Below are positions 1 through 6,675 of a stretch of DNA of 15,433 nt, one piece after another (the first letter of the stretch is position 1; each line of letters opens with the position of its first letter). Where the stretch lies: NCBI GenBank assembly GCA_045652835.1, contig JAZOLE010000189.1, forward strand, positions 1 through 15,433, in the 5' to 3' direction. A program made the translations under genes and the position numbers. The notes beneath the pieces are model-generated. The model saw only the letters and a program-made list of their open reading frames with translations. It did no database searches and was not told where the DNA came from. This stretch comes from SVQP01 sp045652835 (lineage in GTDB: Bacteria > Bacillota > Clostridia > Oscillospirales > CAG-272).

Positions 1-657
1 GGTACGGAACAGCAATGGAAAGAGATTAGAAACAAAGGTATTTACTCGAGTTCTCAATGGCCTTATCAATGGAGAGGTATTGAAATGCACTACAATGCTA
101 CTGCGCCTGTGCCTGAAACAAATGGTGGGGAAGATCAAACAAGCCCTGCAACCGATGCACCGGACATTGCGCCCTCGCAGGGATTGTCATTCTCGTCTAA
201 CCGGGACGGTACCTGCGTTCTGAGCGGCTATGATCCTTTAGCAAATACGAGCGGTATAGTCGTCATTCCTGATAAATCTCCTGAGGGAGACTTGATTACA
301 AGCATTGATTACAGTATTTTTGGCAGTACAAATTTGGTCAGTATTACGATTCCGGACGGTGTGACTGAGATTTATGATTCCACGTTTTCCGGTTGTTACA
401 GTTTGAAGGAAGTAAACCTTTCAAACAATCTGAATAGGATTGGAGCAATGGCGTTCACGGAGTGCACCGATCTGACAAGCATTATTCTTCCTGATAGCTT
501 GACAAGCATCGACTACGGCGCATTTTTCGCCTGCGACAATCTGACAGACGTATATTTTATGGGCACGGAAGAGGAATGGTCTTGTATCGAAATCGGTAGT
601 GACAACGATAGCTTGATCAACGCCACCATCCACTATAACTACGTTCCCGAAGAATAA
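1..657 (+). CDS. BspA-like leucine-rich-repeat protein, C-terminal part (5' end outside window)
   Basis: The frame is open from base 1 to the TAA at 655-657, giving 218 visible residues. Roughly residues 95-188 hold about four BspA/TpLRR-type repeats (LRR_5 family), recognisable by the pattern IPDxVTxIxxxxFxxCxxL. The fragment begins with a GTExxW...HYN motif (residues 1-32) and ends with another (GTEEEW at 188-193, IHYNY at 210-214). Such motifs normally cap an LRR block, so this protein has at least two LRR blocks joined by a Thr/Pro/Glu-rich linker (about 33-60). BspA-like proteins are generally secreted or surface proteins involved in adhesion or protein binding. No LPXTG motif or C-terminal membrane anchor is present, and the signal peptide would be upstream. 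A complete gene of the same family lies on the minus strand at 12844-13872 with the same type of cap. The family is clear; the ligand is unknown. Confidence 0.85.
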   Translation, partial: GTEQQWKEIRNKGIYSSSQWPYQWRGIEMHYNATAPVPETNGGEDQTSPATDAPDIAPSQGLSFSSNRDGTCVLSGYDPLANTSGIVVIPDKSPEGDLITSIDYSIFGSTNLVSITIPDGVTEIYDSTFSGCYSLKEVNLSNNLNRIGAMAFTECTDLTSIILPDSLTSIDYGAFFACDNLTDVYFMGTEEEWSCIEIGSDNDSLINATIHYNYVPEE

Positions 658-669
658 ACAAACCCAATG

Positions 670-699
670 CAAAACCCGCGCCGATCGGCGCGGGTTTTG
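670..699 (+). terminator. Rho-independent terminator after the BspA-like gene
   Basis: A perfect 30-nt palindrome begins 12 nt after the stop codon. It folds into a 13-bp GC-rich stem with a GATC tetraloop. The outer arms are AAAA and TTTT, so either strand can supply a U-rich tail. The main role is to end the upstream gene. It could also stop read-through from ylbJ, which converges from the other side. Confidence 0.85.
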
Positions 700-772
700 T
701 GTGTTGCCCGTATAGTTGCGCAGAGACAGGCGTCCTCGACTGTCCGTGTCAATCGTAGGGCGGGTTTTGTGT
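690..772. repeat. Short direct repeat, GCGGGTTTTGTGT, two copies
   Basis: The 13-mer GCGGGTTTTGTGT occurs at 690-702 (right arm of the terminator) and again at 760-772. The second copy lies inside an imperfect hairpin (arms 758-765 and 777-784, one mismatch) with GTAG at its 5' foot (755-758). This could be a decayed duplication of the terminator arm, or a REP-like unit next to the inverted repeat at 794-859. Confidence 0.45.
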
Positions 773-793
773 TTGCACCCACCCGATGCGCAC

Positions 794-859
794 GACACGG
801 GGGACAGTCCCGCGGTTACACTCCCTTCGGTCGCGCAACAGGGGACAGTCCCCGGTGTC
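794..859. repeat. REP/BIME-like inverted repeat with two GGGGACAGTCCC(C) palindromes
   Basis: Two near-identical palindromic cores, at 800-811 and 841-853, lie in a convergent gene junction. With their flanks (GACAC at 794, GTGTC at 855-859) the two arms form a larger inverted repeat, about 18 nt per arm with two mismatches, around a 29-nt spacer. This matches the design of bacterial REP/BIME intergenic elements. No transposase is nearby, so any mobility would need one acting in trans. It may also help terminate ylbJ. Confidence 0.6.
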
Positions 860-909
860 ATTTGCGTTGTCTGAACGTTCGCCACGGTGCGTATTGTTGC
901 GCGTGTCCG

Positions 910-2079
910 TCATTCTTTGGTTGACGATGCGTCTCTAAGAGCGTTGGCACCTACCCCTGTCGGTGGATGGGTTATTTGACTGTATTTGTATGCATGCATG
1001 ATTTTTTGCCATAGTATAGCCGTGACCGAGACGGCAAAAGCAATATTGGCGGATTTTATCAATATCTGTGCCGTGCCCTCGGGCAAGAGCAGCGAGGCGT
1101 GCACGTGCTCGGGAGGCAGCAGGGGCAAGAGATAGCGCACGGCAAGTCCGGTCAGCGCGGCGGCAGCCAGTGCTTGCGCGAGCTTGGCAAGCAGATAGGG
1201 CAAAAAGCCAAAGCCTCTGCCGTGGCACACGCTCATGATCTGACACATGACCGAAAGCCCGGACCATGAGGAAAGTGCCGCGCACAGCATGGCGGCTTGC
1301 GTGGGGTCTTGCACTTGTGCCGCACGTGCAATGCCTCCCGACATTTCAAGCGCACCGTACAAAATCGCGCTCAGCACAGGCGGCAGTGCAAGGTGCAGGA
1401 GCGCGCTTTGGAGTGCACCCAGCACGGCAGAGAAGAACAGCACGTAAGCGCACACGGCAAGCATGCTCTGCGCAGCCGTGCTTACGGCATTGGTAAACAC
1501 GCCCGCGCCGATGCGCAGCGGCTGCGGCTCGGGCGGTGTGCATGCGGTATCGTCGGGCATAAGTACGCGCGTGAGGAGCGCGGTGGCAAGCGAGCAAAGC
1601 AGGGAGATGCCCCACAGCCAAAGTCCCAGCCTGCGGCTGCCCAAAAGCGATGCACCCACCGCGCTGATCATGTAAGCAGAGCTTGGATTGTTGATAAAGG
1701 TGAGCAGCCGTGTGCATTGCTTTTTGCTCAAAGCACCCGTGTCGTACAGGGCAGCCGCGGCGCGCGCCCCCGTGGGAAAGCCGCAGAGCGTACCCAGCAC
1801 CACGGGGCATGCAGCAGCTCCCGGTACGCCCAAAAGCCTTTGCATCGGGCGCGAGAGTACGCGCCCAATGGCAGCCGCGCCTCCGCAGCCCACCAGTATT
1901 TCGGACGCCACCATAAAAGGGAACAGCGCGGGAATGACCGTGTCGCGGCATAGCTGCAGCCCCGTGCGCACCTCCCTTACCGCGCCGTCCGCAAAAAACA
2001 GCAAAAGCAATATGCAGCCCGCTCCAAAAAAGCCAAAGCCAAGTCTGCCAAACTCTATGCGGTGTTTGCTTTTTTTCAT
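910..2079 (-). CDS. ylbJ: Sporulation integral membrane protein YlbJ
   Basis: This 389-aa polytopic membrane protein matches the YlbJ family, which carries a nucleoside-recognition (Gate) type fold and is about 400 aa long. In Bacillus subtilis ylbJ belongs to the mother-cell sigma-E regulon and is needed for normal spore cortex. Hydrophobic segments are visible near residues 12-30, 48-65, 151-171, 202-228, 291-319 and 341-358. The conserved CGFPTGA (99-105) and FINNPSSAY (128-136) stretches lie in the Gate region. The start chosen is the ATG at 2079, preceded by a GGGAGG-type ribosome site (reverse complement of 2083-2089). The frame is open further upstream to 2484, but that part overlaps yqfC and lacks family features. 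The gene is divergent from yqfC across 63 bp, which suggests shared sporulation control. The C-terminal tail after residue 360 is polar. The family call is strong; the transported or bound molecule is not known. Confidence 0.9.
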   Translation of the reverse strand: MKKSKHRIEFGRLGFGFFGAGCILLLLFFADGAVREVRTGLQLCRDTVIPALFPFMVASEILVGCGGAAAIGRVLSRPMQRLLGVPGAAACPVVLGTLCGFPTGARAAAALYDTGALSKKQCTRLLTFINNPSSAYMISAVGASLLGSRRLGLWLWGISLLCSLATALLTRVLMPDDTACTPPEPQPLRIGAGVFTNAVSTAAQSMLAVCAYVLFFSAVLGALQSALLHLALPPVLSAILYGALEMSGGIARAAQVQDPTQAAMLCAALSSWSGLSVMCQIMSVCHGRGFGFLPYLLAKLAQALAAAALTGLAVRYLLPLLPPEHVHASLLLPEGTAQILIKSANIAFAVSVTAILWQKIMHAYKYSQITHPPTGVGANALRDASSTKE

Positions 2080-2142
2080 ATACCCTCCCGGACGTTCATA
2101 TAATAGCATATCTGTTACAATATAGCAAAATCGGAGGGAAAT
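2080..2142. promoter_or_regulatory. Divergent ylbJ/yqfC promoter region, possible sigma-E sites
   Basis: This is the only spacer between two divergent sporulation genes. It is AT-rich in the middle. On the plus strand TCATATA (2096-2102) and GTTACAAT (2114-2121) resemble the sigma-E -35 (ATATT-like) and -10 (CATACAAT-like) elements, but with a short 11-bp gap. On the minus strand CTATATT and ATTATAT-like blocks occur at a plausible distance. ylbJ and yqfD are sigma-E dependent in Bacillus. The exact boxes here are uncertain. A GGAGG ribosome site for yqfC is at 2133-2137. Confidence 0.4.
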
Positions 2143-2439
2143 ATGCAAAGGCGCAAAAAAGAGGGACGCGGCAGTGCAATAGAATGGCTGGAGCGCAAAT
2201 TTGATATCTCGCCCGATATCATCAGCGGTGTGCGCGTAGAGATACGCGGGCAGAACAAGCTGCTCTTGGAGGGTTGCCGCAAGATACTCAAATACGGAGA
2301 GCGCGAGATGCTGCTTGACCTTGGCAAAACGCGTCTGCGCGTGTGTGGCGAGCGGCTTTGGTGTACCTCGTTTATCTCGGGTGCTCTGGGCGTTGGCGGG
2401 CATATCGTATCCGTCAGCTTTGAGGAGGATGCAAGATGA
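2143..2439 (+). CDS. yqfC: Sporulation protein YqfC
   Basis: A 98-aa protein of the YqfC family (about 90-100 aa), a small conserved sporulation protein encoded just before yqfD in endospore formers. It has a basic N-terminus (about 1-10), then a predicted beta-rich body with patterns such as VRVEIRGQNKLLLEGC (30-45), where a short hydrophobic strand pattern repeats, and LLDLGKTRLRVCG (57-69). There is no signal peptide or transmembrane helix. The ATG at 2143 follows GGAGG by 5 nt. The stop overlaps the yqfD start as ATGA (2436-2439), so the two are probably translationally coupled. Its molecular function is unknown; in Bacillus it is expressed in the mother cell. Confidence 0.88.
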   Translation: MQRRKKEGRGSAIEWLERKFDISPDIISGVRVEIRGQNKLLLEGCRKILKYGEREMLLDLGKTRLRVCGERLWCTSFISGALGVGGHIVSVSFEEDAR

Positions 2440-3623
2440 ATCCCGCTTATTGGTTGCTTGGTTACGCGGTGGTGCGTCTGTCACGTGAGCATGCCGAGCA
2501 TGTGCTCAATCTTTGCATGCAGGGTGGCATTGTCTATTTGGACGGCGGCAGCGATAAGGCTCATATGCGCCTATGCTTGCGTAGTGGACACGCGCGCAAG
2601 CTTTGCTGTATGATGGCGCAAGCCGAGGTGCCGTTTGCGGTCGAGCGGCGTGGGGGATTGCCCATGATTTTGCGCCGCTTGCTTGGTCGCCCGGGGCTTT
2701 TGCTTGGCGGTGCTTGCGCGCTTGCGCTGATCATTTTATCGGAGTGCTTTGTGTTTGATATCCGTGTTACGGGCAACACGACCCTGACAAGCGCCGAGGT
2801 CAAGGCTTTGCTTGCCGAGCAAGGACTTGCACCGGGCGCGTTTATTCCTGCCTTGAACACCGACCGCCTTGAGAATCGCGTTATGCTGTCCACCGATAAG
2901 ATCGGCTGGCTTTCTGTCAATCTGCGCGGAAACGTGGCAAACGTAGAGCTTGTGGAGCAAAGACTGCCCAATCCCAAGCCTGTGCTGCGTCCTGCGCATA
3001 TTGTTGCCGCGCATAGCGGAGAGATCATGACGGTGGAGCTGTACCGCGGTAACGTGTTGGTCAGGGCGGGGCAGCAGGTGGGCAAGGGAGATTTGCTGAT
3101 TGCGGGCGTGTATGACAGCGCAGCCACGGGATTTCGCTTTACAAGGGCTGCAGGCAAGGTCATGGCGCGCACGGTGCATTCGTTTCGGGTGGAAATTCCG
3201 TATGAGTATGAAAAAAAGGAGTATACGGGTGAGGTTTTTGAGAAAAAATCGTTAATTTTTTTCGCTTTTCCGATAAAAGTTTTCGAAAGTACTGGAAATT
3301 GCGGTGGGGATTGTGATATAATATATATTGTGGAGAACTGTAGCCCCGTGGCGGATGTGGATCTGCCGCTGTCGCTGCATACCGAGCGGTACCTGCCGTA
3401 TACGATCAAGACCGCGTACCGTGACCCCGAGGCTGCGCTTGTGCTTGCGCACAGGCAGCTTTCCGAGCAGATCGCACAAGTCTTGCAGGACGGTGAGCTG
3501 CTGGAAAAGCGCATCTACACCGAGATTGGCGAGAGCGGCATTGTGCTGCGTGCCGAGGTGACCTGTATTGCGGATATTGCCGCGGTGCAGGAATTTGAAC
3601 TGGATATCAAAAACAAACGTTAA
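2436..3623 (+). CDS. yqfD: Sporulation protein YqfD
   Basis: A 395-aa protein of the YqfD family (about 395-400 aa in Bacillus), a sigma-E dependent sporulation membrane protein. The N-terminal cytosolic part (1-80) is followed by a single membrane helix at about 88-107. The large outer part begins with FDIRVTGNTTLTSAEV (107-122), a POTRA-like opening typical of the family, and continues with a beta-rich segment containing GxxVxKGDLLIAG near 206-216 that resembles a lipoyl/barrel-sandwich fold. The start ATG overlaps the yqfC stop by 4 nt. PhoH follows 11 nt after the stop. A locally AT-rich stretch at 3235-3335 inside the gene is discussed separately. The precise function is not established in the family. 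Confidence 0.9.
   Translation: MNPAYWLLGYAVVRLSREHAEHVLNLCMQGGIVYLDGGSDKAHMRLCLRSGHARKLCCMMAQAEVPFAVERRGGLPMILRRLLGRPGLLLGGACALALIILSECFVFDIRVTGNTTLTSAEVKALLAEQGLAPGAFIPALNTDRLENRVMLSTDKIGWLSVNLRGNVANVELVEQRLPNPKPVLRPAHIVAAHSGEIMTVELYRGNVLVRAGQQVGKGDLLIAGVYDSAATGFRFTRAAGKVMARTVHSFRVEIPYEYEKKEYTGEVFEKKSLIFFAFPIKVFESTGNCGGDCDIIYIVENCSPVADVDLPLSLHTERYLPYTIKTAYRDPEAALVLAHRQLSEQIAQVLQDGELLEKRIYTEIGESGIVLRAEVTCIADIAAVQEFELDIKNKR
3293..3322 (+). promoter_or_regulatory. Possible internal promoter within yqfD
   Basis: A perfect TATAAT (3317-3322), preceded by TG (3313-3314), lies in an AT-rich island of an otherwise GC-rich gene. A weak -35-like TGGAAA is at 3293-3298 (18-bp spacing, 4 of 6 matches). 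It would let phoH-ybeY-era, which are housekeeping genes, be transcribed outside sporulation. This is inference from position and a single good box. Confidence 0.3.
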
Positions 3624-3634
3624 AGGAAGAGTAT

Positions 3635-4666
3635 ATGGAACAGAGAATTATCAAGGTAGCCTCGTCCGAGGACACCGCTGCGATCTTCGGCAGCTATGAC
3701 GTCAACGTGCGTGCCGTGGAGCAGACCATGGGCGTGCAGATTCGCAACCGCGCCACCGATGACGGCGGCGACAGCATTATCGTCATGGGAGCGGATCGCG
3801 AGCAGGTCAATAAGGGCGCTGCGGTAATCGAGTACCTTGCCGACATGATCAAATACAGCCAGCTTTCCGAGCAGAGCGTCAGATACGTCATTGATATGGT
3901 GGATAGCGGCAAGGCGCGCGAGCTTGCAGAGCTTGGCGACGATTGCATTTGCGTGACCACCAAGGGTAAGCCCATCAAGGCAAAAACGGTGGGACAGAAG
4001 CAATACGTGGAAGCCATTCGCAAAAACACCGTGATATTGGGCGTTGGCCCTGCGGGTACGGGTAAGACCTTCCTTGCAGTTGCCATGGCGGTCAAGGCGT
4101 TGCGAGACAGACAGGTTTCGCGTATTATCCTGACCCGCCCTGCCATTGAGGCAGGCGAGAAGCTGGGCTTTTTGCCGGGTGATCTGCAAAGCAAGATCGA
4201 CCCCTACCTGCGCCCGCTTTACGACGCGCTCTTTGAAATGCTTGGCCCCGAGAACTACCAAAGGCAGGTGGAGAAGGGCATTATCGAGGTGGCTCCCCTG
4301 GCATATATGCGCGGACGCACTCTGGATGATTCGTTTATCATTTTAGACGAGGCGCAGAACGCCACCCCCGAGCAGATGAAGATGTTTTTGACCCGTCTTG
4401 GCTTCCGCTCCAAGATGGTTGTTACGGGTGACCTTACGCAGACCGACCTGCCCTCGGGACAGAAGTCCGGACTTGCAGCGGCTGTCAAGATTCTGGACGG
4501 CATTGAGGATATTGCGCTGCACCGCTTTACCGAAAAGGACGTGGTACGTCACAGACTCGTACAAAAGATCATTCTTGCCTACGAGAAATACGAAAGAGAA
4601 AAGACCGAGCACAGATCCAAGGATAAAAAATTCCATTACGCAAAAAGAGAGGATGCACAAAAATGA
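3635..4666 (+). CDS. phoH: PhoH family ATPase
   Basis: A 343-aa protein matching the PhoH/YqfG family of cytosolic P-loop NTPases (about 320-350 aa), related to superfamily 1 helicase cores and linked by context to RNA metabolism with YbeY. The N-terminal part (about 1-110) is KH-like. Walker A is GPAGTGKT (138-145), Walker B is IILDEA (235-240), and the sensor-like GDLTQTDLP is at 265-273. The tail after 318 is highly charged. The start ATG at 3635 follows an AAGGAAG ribosome site (3623-3629). The stop overlaps the ybeY ATG by 4 nt. In Bacillus yqfF (pgpH) lies between phoH and ybeY; here there is no room for it. Confidence 0.95.
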   Translation: MEQRIIKVASSEDTAAIFGSYDVNVRAVEQTMGVQIRNRATDDGGDSIIVMGADREQVNKGAAVIEYLADMIKYSQLSEQSVRYVIDMVDSGKARELAELGDDCICVTTKGKPIKAKTVGQKQYVEAIRKNTVILGVGPAGTGKTFLAVAMAVKALRDRQVSRIILTRPAIEAGEKLGFLPGDLQSKIDPYLRPLYDALFEMLGPENYQRQVEKGIIEVAPLAYMRGRTLDDSFIILDEAQNATPEQMKMFLTRLGFRSKMVVTGDLTQTDLPSGQKSGLAAAVKILDGIEDIALHRFTEKDVVRHRLVQKIILAYEKYEREKTEHRSKDKKFHYAKREDAQK

Positions 4667-5163
4667 ACCGCAAGATGCTTTTGAAGATCTATTTTGAAAA
4701 CGAGCAGGATATTATGCCCGTGACCTACAAGCTCAAGATCCTTTTGCGCCGTGCCATTGAGGCAACGCTGGATTATGAGCAGTTTTGCAACGGCTGCGAG
4801 GTATCGCTGACCTTTACCGATAATATGGGTATTCGCGAGCTCAACCGTCGCTTCCGCGAGATCGACCGCGAGACTGACGTGCTTTCCTTCCCGCTCTTTG
4901 ACTATGAGGGTGAGGCGGACGAGCCTGTGCTTGACGAGATTCACAATAACCTTGGCGACATTGTCATCTCCTTGGAAAAGGCTTGGGGCCAGGCAGAGGA
5001 GTACGGACATTCCTACGAGCGCGAGGTGGCATTCCTTTGCGTGCATTCCATGCTGCACCTTCTGGGCTATGACCACGAGATCAGCGAGGAGGACGATGCC
5101 GATATGAGACACAGACAATCCGAGATCATGAAGCTGCTTGGCTTGGAGGTACATAACGCATGA
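4663..5163 (+). CDS. ybeY: Endoribonuclease YbeY (rRNA maturation factor)
   Basis: A 166-aa protein of the UPF0054/YbeY family of zinc-dependent single-strand endoribonucleases, which act in 16S rRNA 3'-end maturation and ribosome quality control. The metal-binding motif is H128-x3-H132-x5-H138, within HSMLHLLGYDH (128-138). The other conserved blocks TDVLSFP (71-77) and LGDIVIS (97-103) are present. Many homologues have HGxLH at 128-132; here the second residue is Ser, a small change unlikely to affect metal binding. The gene overlaps phoH by 4 nt upstream and the next gene by 4 nt downstream, which implies one coupled mRNA. Confidence 0.95.
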   Translation: MNRKMLLKIYFENEQDIMPVTYKLKILLRRAIEATLDYEQFCNGCEVSLTFTDNMGIRELNRRFREIDRETDVLSFPLFDYEGEADEPVLDEIHNNLGDIVISLEKAWGQAEEYGHSYEREVAFLCVHSMLHLLGYDHEISEEDDADMRHRQSEIMKLLGLEVHNA

Positions 5164-5702
5164 TGGACGGACAAGAACCCGAAAAGAGGGAAAACCCCTA
5201 TAAAAAACAGAACCCCTATAAAAAGCAGCCCAAGACAGATCTGCCGCCCGAGGAGCAGACGGTTGGGCAAACCGAAACGTTTGTTACGCGTAACGTCAAG
5301 CTGATTACGTTTCTCGTTTGTGTGGCGGTGTTCTTGGTCTTTCTTGGCCCTTTGAGTGTGTGGCGCATTTCCGAAATGGTCAATGCAAAGCAACAGGCAG
5401 AGGAAGTGGAGGCGCAAATGCCGCTGGGTGCGCTGCTTGCCATTGCGGATAAGGGCGCGGCTGCCGGCTGGAAGGATTTCCGTGCCTTTAGTAAGAGCGA
5501 GAGCGTAAACGATAAGGACGGCTACGTCAGCTGGACCTTGCAGGTCAAAAACGAGCCGTTTTACATCATTGTAGGTGGCTACGGTACGCAAAATCCGCCG
5601 CAGACCATTTACGTTTACAGCCTGCTTACAGGCGAATATGTGGATTTGTTCCGTGACGACGTGCACGAATTTGTAGAGAAAAATCAGCCTAATCAAGAAT
5701 AA
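5160..5702 (+). CDS. Single-pass membrane protein of unknown function
   Basis: A 180-aa protein of no family I recognise. The N-terminal 45 residues are charged and proline-rich and include a perfect tandem NPYKKQ-NPYKKQ (12-23), whose Lys residues favour a cytosolic side. One strong membrane helix spans about 48-66. The remaining 110 residues would be extracytoplasmic and include a short coiled-coil-like stretch (about 70-86) and a compact beta-rich domain with WTLQVKNEPFYIIVGGYG at its core. The start is ATGATG at 5160 (either Met possible), overlapping ybeY by 4 nt. Era starts 13 nt after the stop. In Bacillus this interval holds dgkA and cdd, but nothing in this protein resembles diacylglycerol kinase or cytidine deaminase. 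Real by context and coupling; function unknown. Confidence 0.8.
   Translation: MMDGQEPEKRENPYKKQNPYKKQPKTDLPPEEQTVGQTETFVTRNVKLITFLVCVAVFLVFLGPLSVWRISEMVNAKQQAEEVEAQMPLGALLAIADKGAAAGWKDFRAFSKSESVNDKDGYVSWTLQVKNEPFYIIVGGYGTQNPPQTIYVYSLLTGEYVDLFRDDVHEFVEKNQPNQE
5193..5228 (+). repeat. In-frame 18-nt tandem duplication
   Basis: Two adjacent 18-nt units (5193-5210 and 5211-5228) differ by one base and encode NPYKKQ twice. Their length is a multiple of three, so the repeat could expand or contract without breaking the frame. Confidence 0.85.
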
Positions 5703-5715
5703 AAGGAAAAAGACT

Positions 5716-6600
5716 ATGAGAAAAACAGGATTTATCGCAATCGTGGGCAGACCCAACGTGGGCAAGTCCACGCTGCTCAACGCAATTTTGGGTGAGAAGG
5801 TGGCAATCGTATCCTCCAAGCCCCAAACCACACGTAATCGCATCACGGGTATTCATACCGTGGGTGAGGATCAGTACGTATTTATCGATACCCCCGGTAT
5901 CCACCGTCCGCAGAACGAGCTGGGCGACTATATGGTCAAGGAAGCCAACAACACCATGTACGAGGCTGACGCCGTGATCATGGTAGTGGATACGGGCAAG
6001 GAGATCACCCGCGTGGAGGAGGACGTTATCACCTATCTCAAGCGTTCGGGTGTGCCTTGCGTGCTGGCGCTGAACAAGATCGATATGTATAACCGCGAGA
6101 TCATCGCCAAGACCATTGCCGCATATGCGGACAAGCATGCATTCTCTGCCGTTGTGCCGATCTGTGCCAAGAACGGTAAGGGCGTTAAGGAGGTGCTTGA
6201 CGAGTGCAAGCCGTTCCTTTCCGAGTCGCCTTGGTATTTCCCCGAGGATATTGCAACCGACCAGCCCGAGCGACAGGTGGCTGCCGAGCTGATTCGCGAG
6301 AAGCTTTTGCGTACGCTGAACAAGGAAGTACCGCACGGTATTGCCGTTGTGATCGACAAGTTTGAGGATGCGCGCACGCTGGTCAGCATTTATGCTACCA
6401 TTTATTGCGAAAAGGCTTCTCACAAGGGCATCATCATCGGCAAGAACGGTGAGGAGCTCAAGAGAGTCAGCACCTATGCGCGTCAGGATCTTGAGGCGCT
6501 GCTTGGCACCAAGGTGTATCTCAACCTGTGGGTCAAGGTCAAGGAAAACTGGCGCGAGAGTGCGGCAGCGGTTTCCAACTTCGGGTATAAGCCTGAATAA
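5716..6600 (+). CDS. era: GTPase Era
   Basis: A 294-aa protein of normal Era length. Era is an essential cytosolic GTPase that binds the 3' end of 16S rRNA and checks 30S subunit maturation, in the same process as YbeY. GTPase motifs: G1 GRPNVGKS (11-18), switch region with PQTTR (36-40), G3 DTPG (58-61), G4 NKID (120-123), G5 CAK (150-152, where SAK is usual). The C-terminal KH domain has IIGKNG at 240-245 and runs to the family-typical NLWVKVKENWR (270-280). The ATG at 5716 follows AAGGA at 5703-5707. A hairpin separates it from recO. Confidence 0.97.
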   Translation: MRKTGFIAIVGRPNVGKSTLLNAILGEKVAIVSSKPQTTRNRITGIHTVGEDQYVFIDTPGIHRPQNELGDYMVKEANNTMYEADAVIMVVDTGKEITRVEEDVITYLKRSGVPCVLALNKIDMYNREIIAKTIAAYADKHAFSAVVPICAKNGKGVKEVLDECKPFLSESPWYFPEDIATDQPERQVAAELIREKLLRTLNKEVPHGIAVVIDKFEDARTLVSIYATIYCEKASHKGIIIGKNGEELKRVSTYARQDLEALLGTKVYLNLWVKVKENWRESAAAVSNFGYKPE

Positions 6601-6614
6601 GCAACCCATTTTTC

Positions 6615-6642
6615 GTGTGGGCGATTCAAAAATCGTCCACAC
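6615..6642 (+). other. Intercistronic hairpin between era and recO
   Basis: A 12-bp stem (6615-6626 with 6631-6642, one G-T pair) and a CAAA tetraloop lie in the 75-bp era-recO gap. There is no U tract after it, so it is not a normal intrinsic terminator. It may stabilise or process the upstream mRNA, or lower recO expression relative to era. Confidence 0.5.
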
Positions 6643-6675
6643 AGACCTTAATACATATGAAAGGAGAGCAACCAT

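Noticed and set aside
794..859. CRISPR-like or attachment-site array
   Set aside because: There are only two palindromic units, with no regular spacers, no cas genes and no integrase. A REP-type element fits better.
667..924. An 85-codon open frame on the plus strand in the bspA-ylbJ gap
   Set aside because: It runs through the terminator and REP-like palindromes, has no ribosome site and reads as low-complexity Arg/Cys-rich protein.
2080..2484. A longer N-terminus for YlbJ beginning at 2484
   Set aside because: The extra 135 codons overlap yqfC and the divergent control region. The ATG at 2079 has a ribosome site and gives the normal family length.
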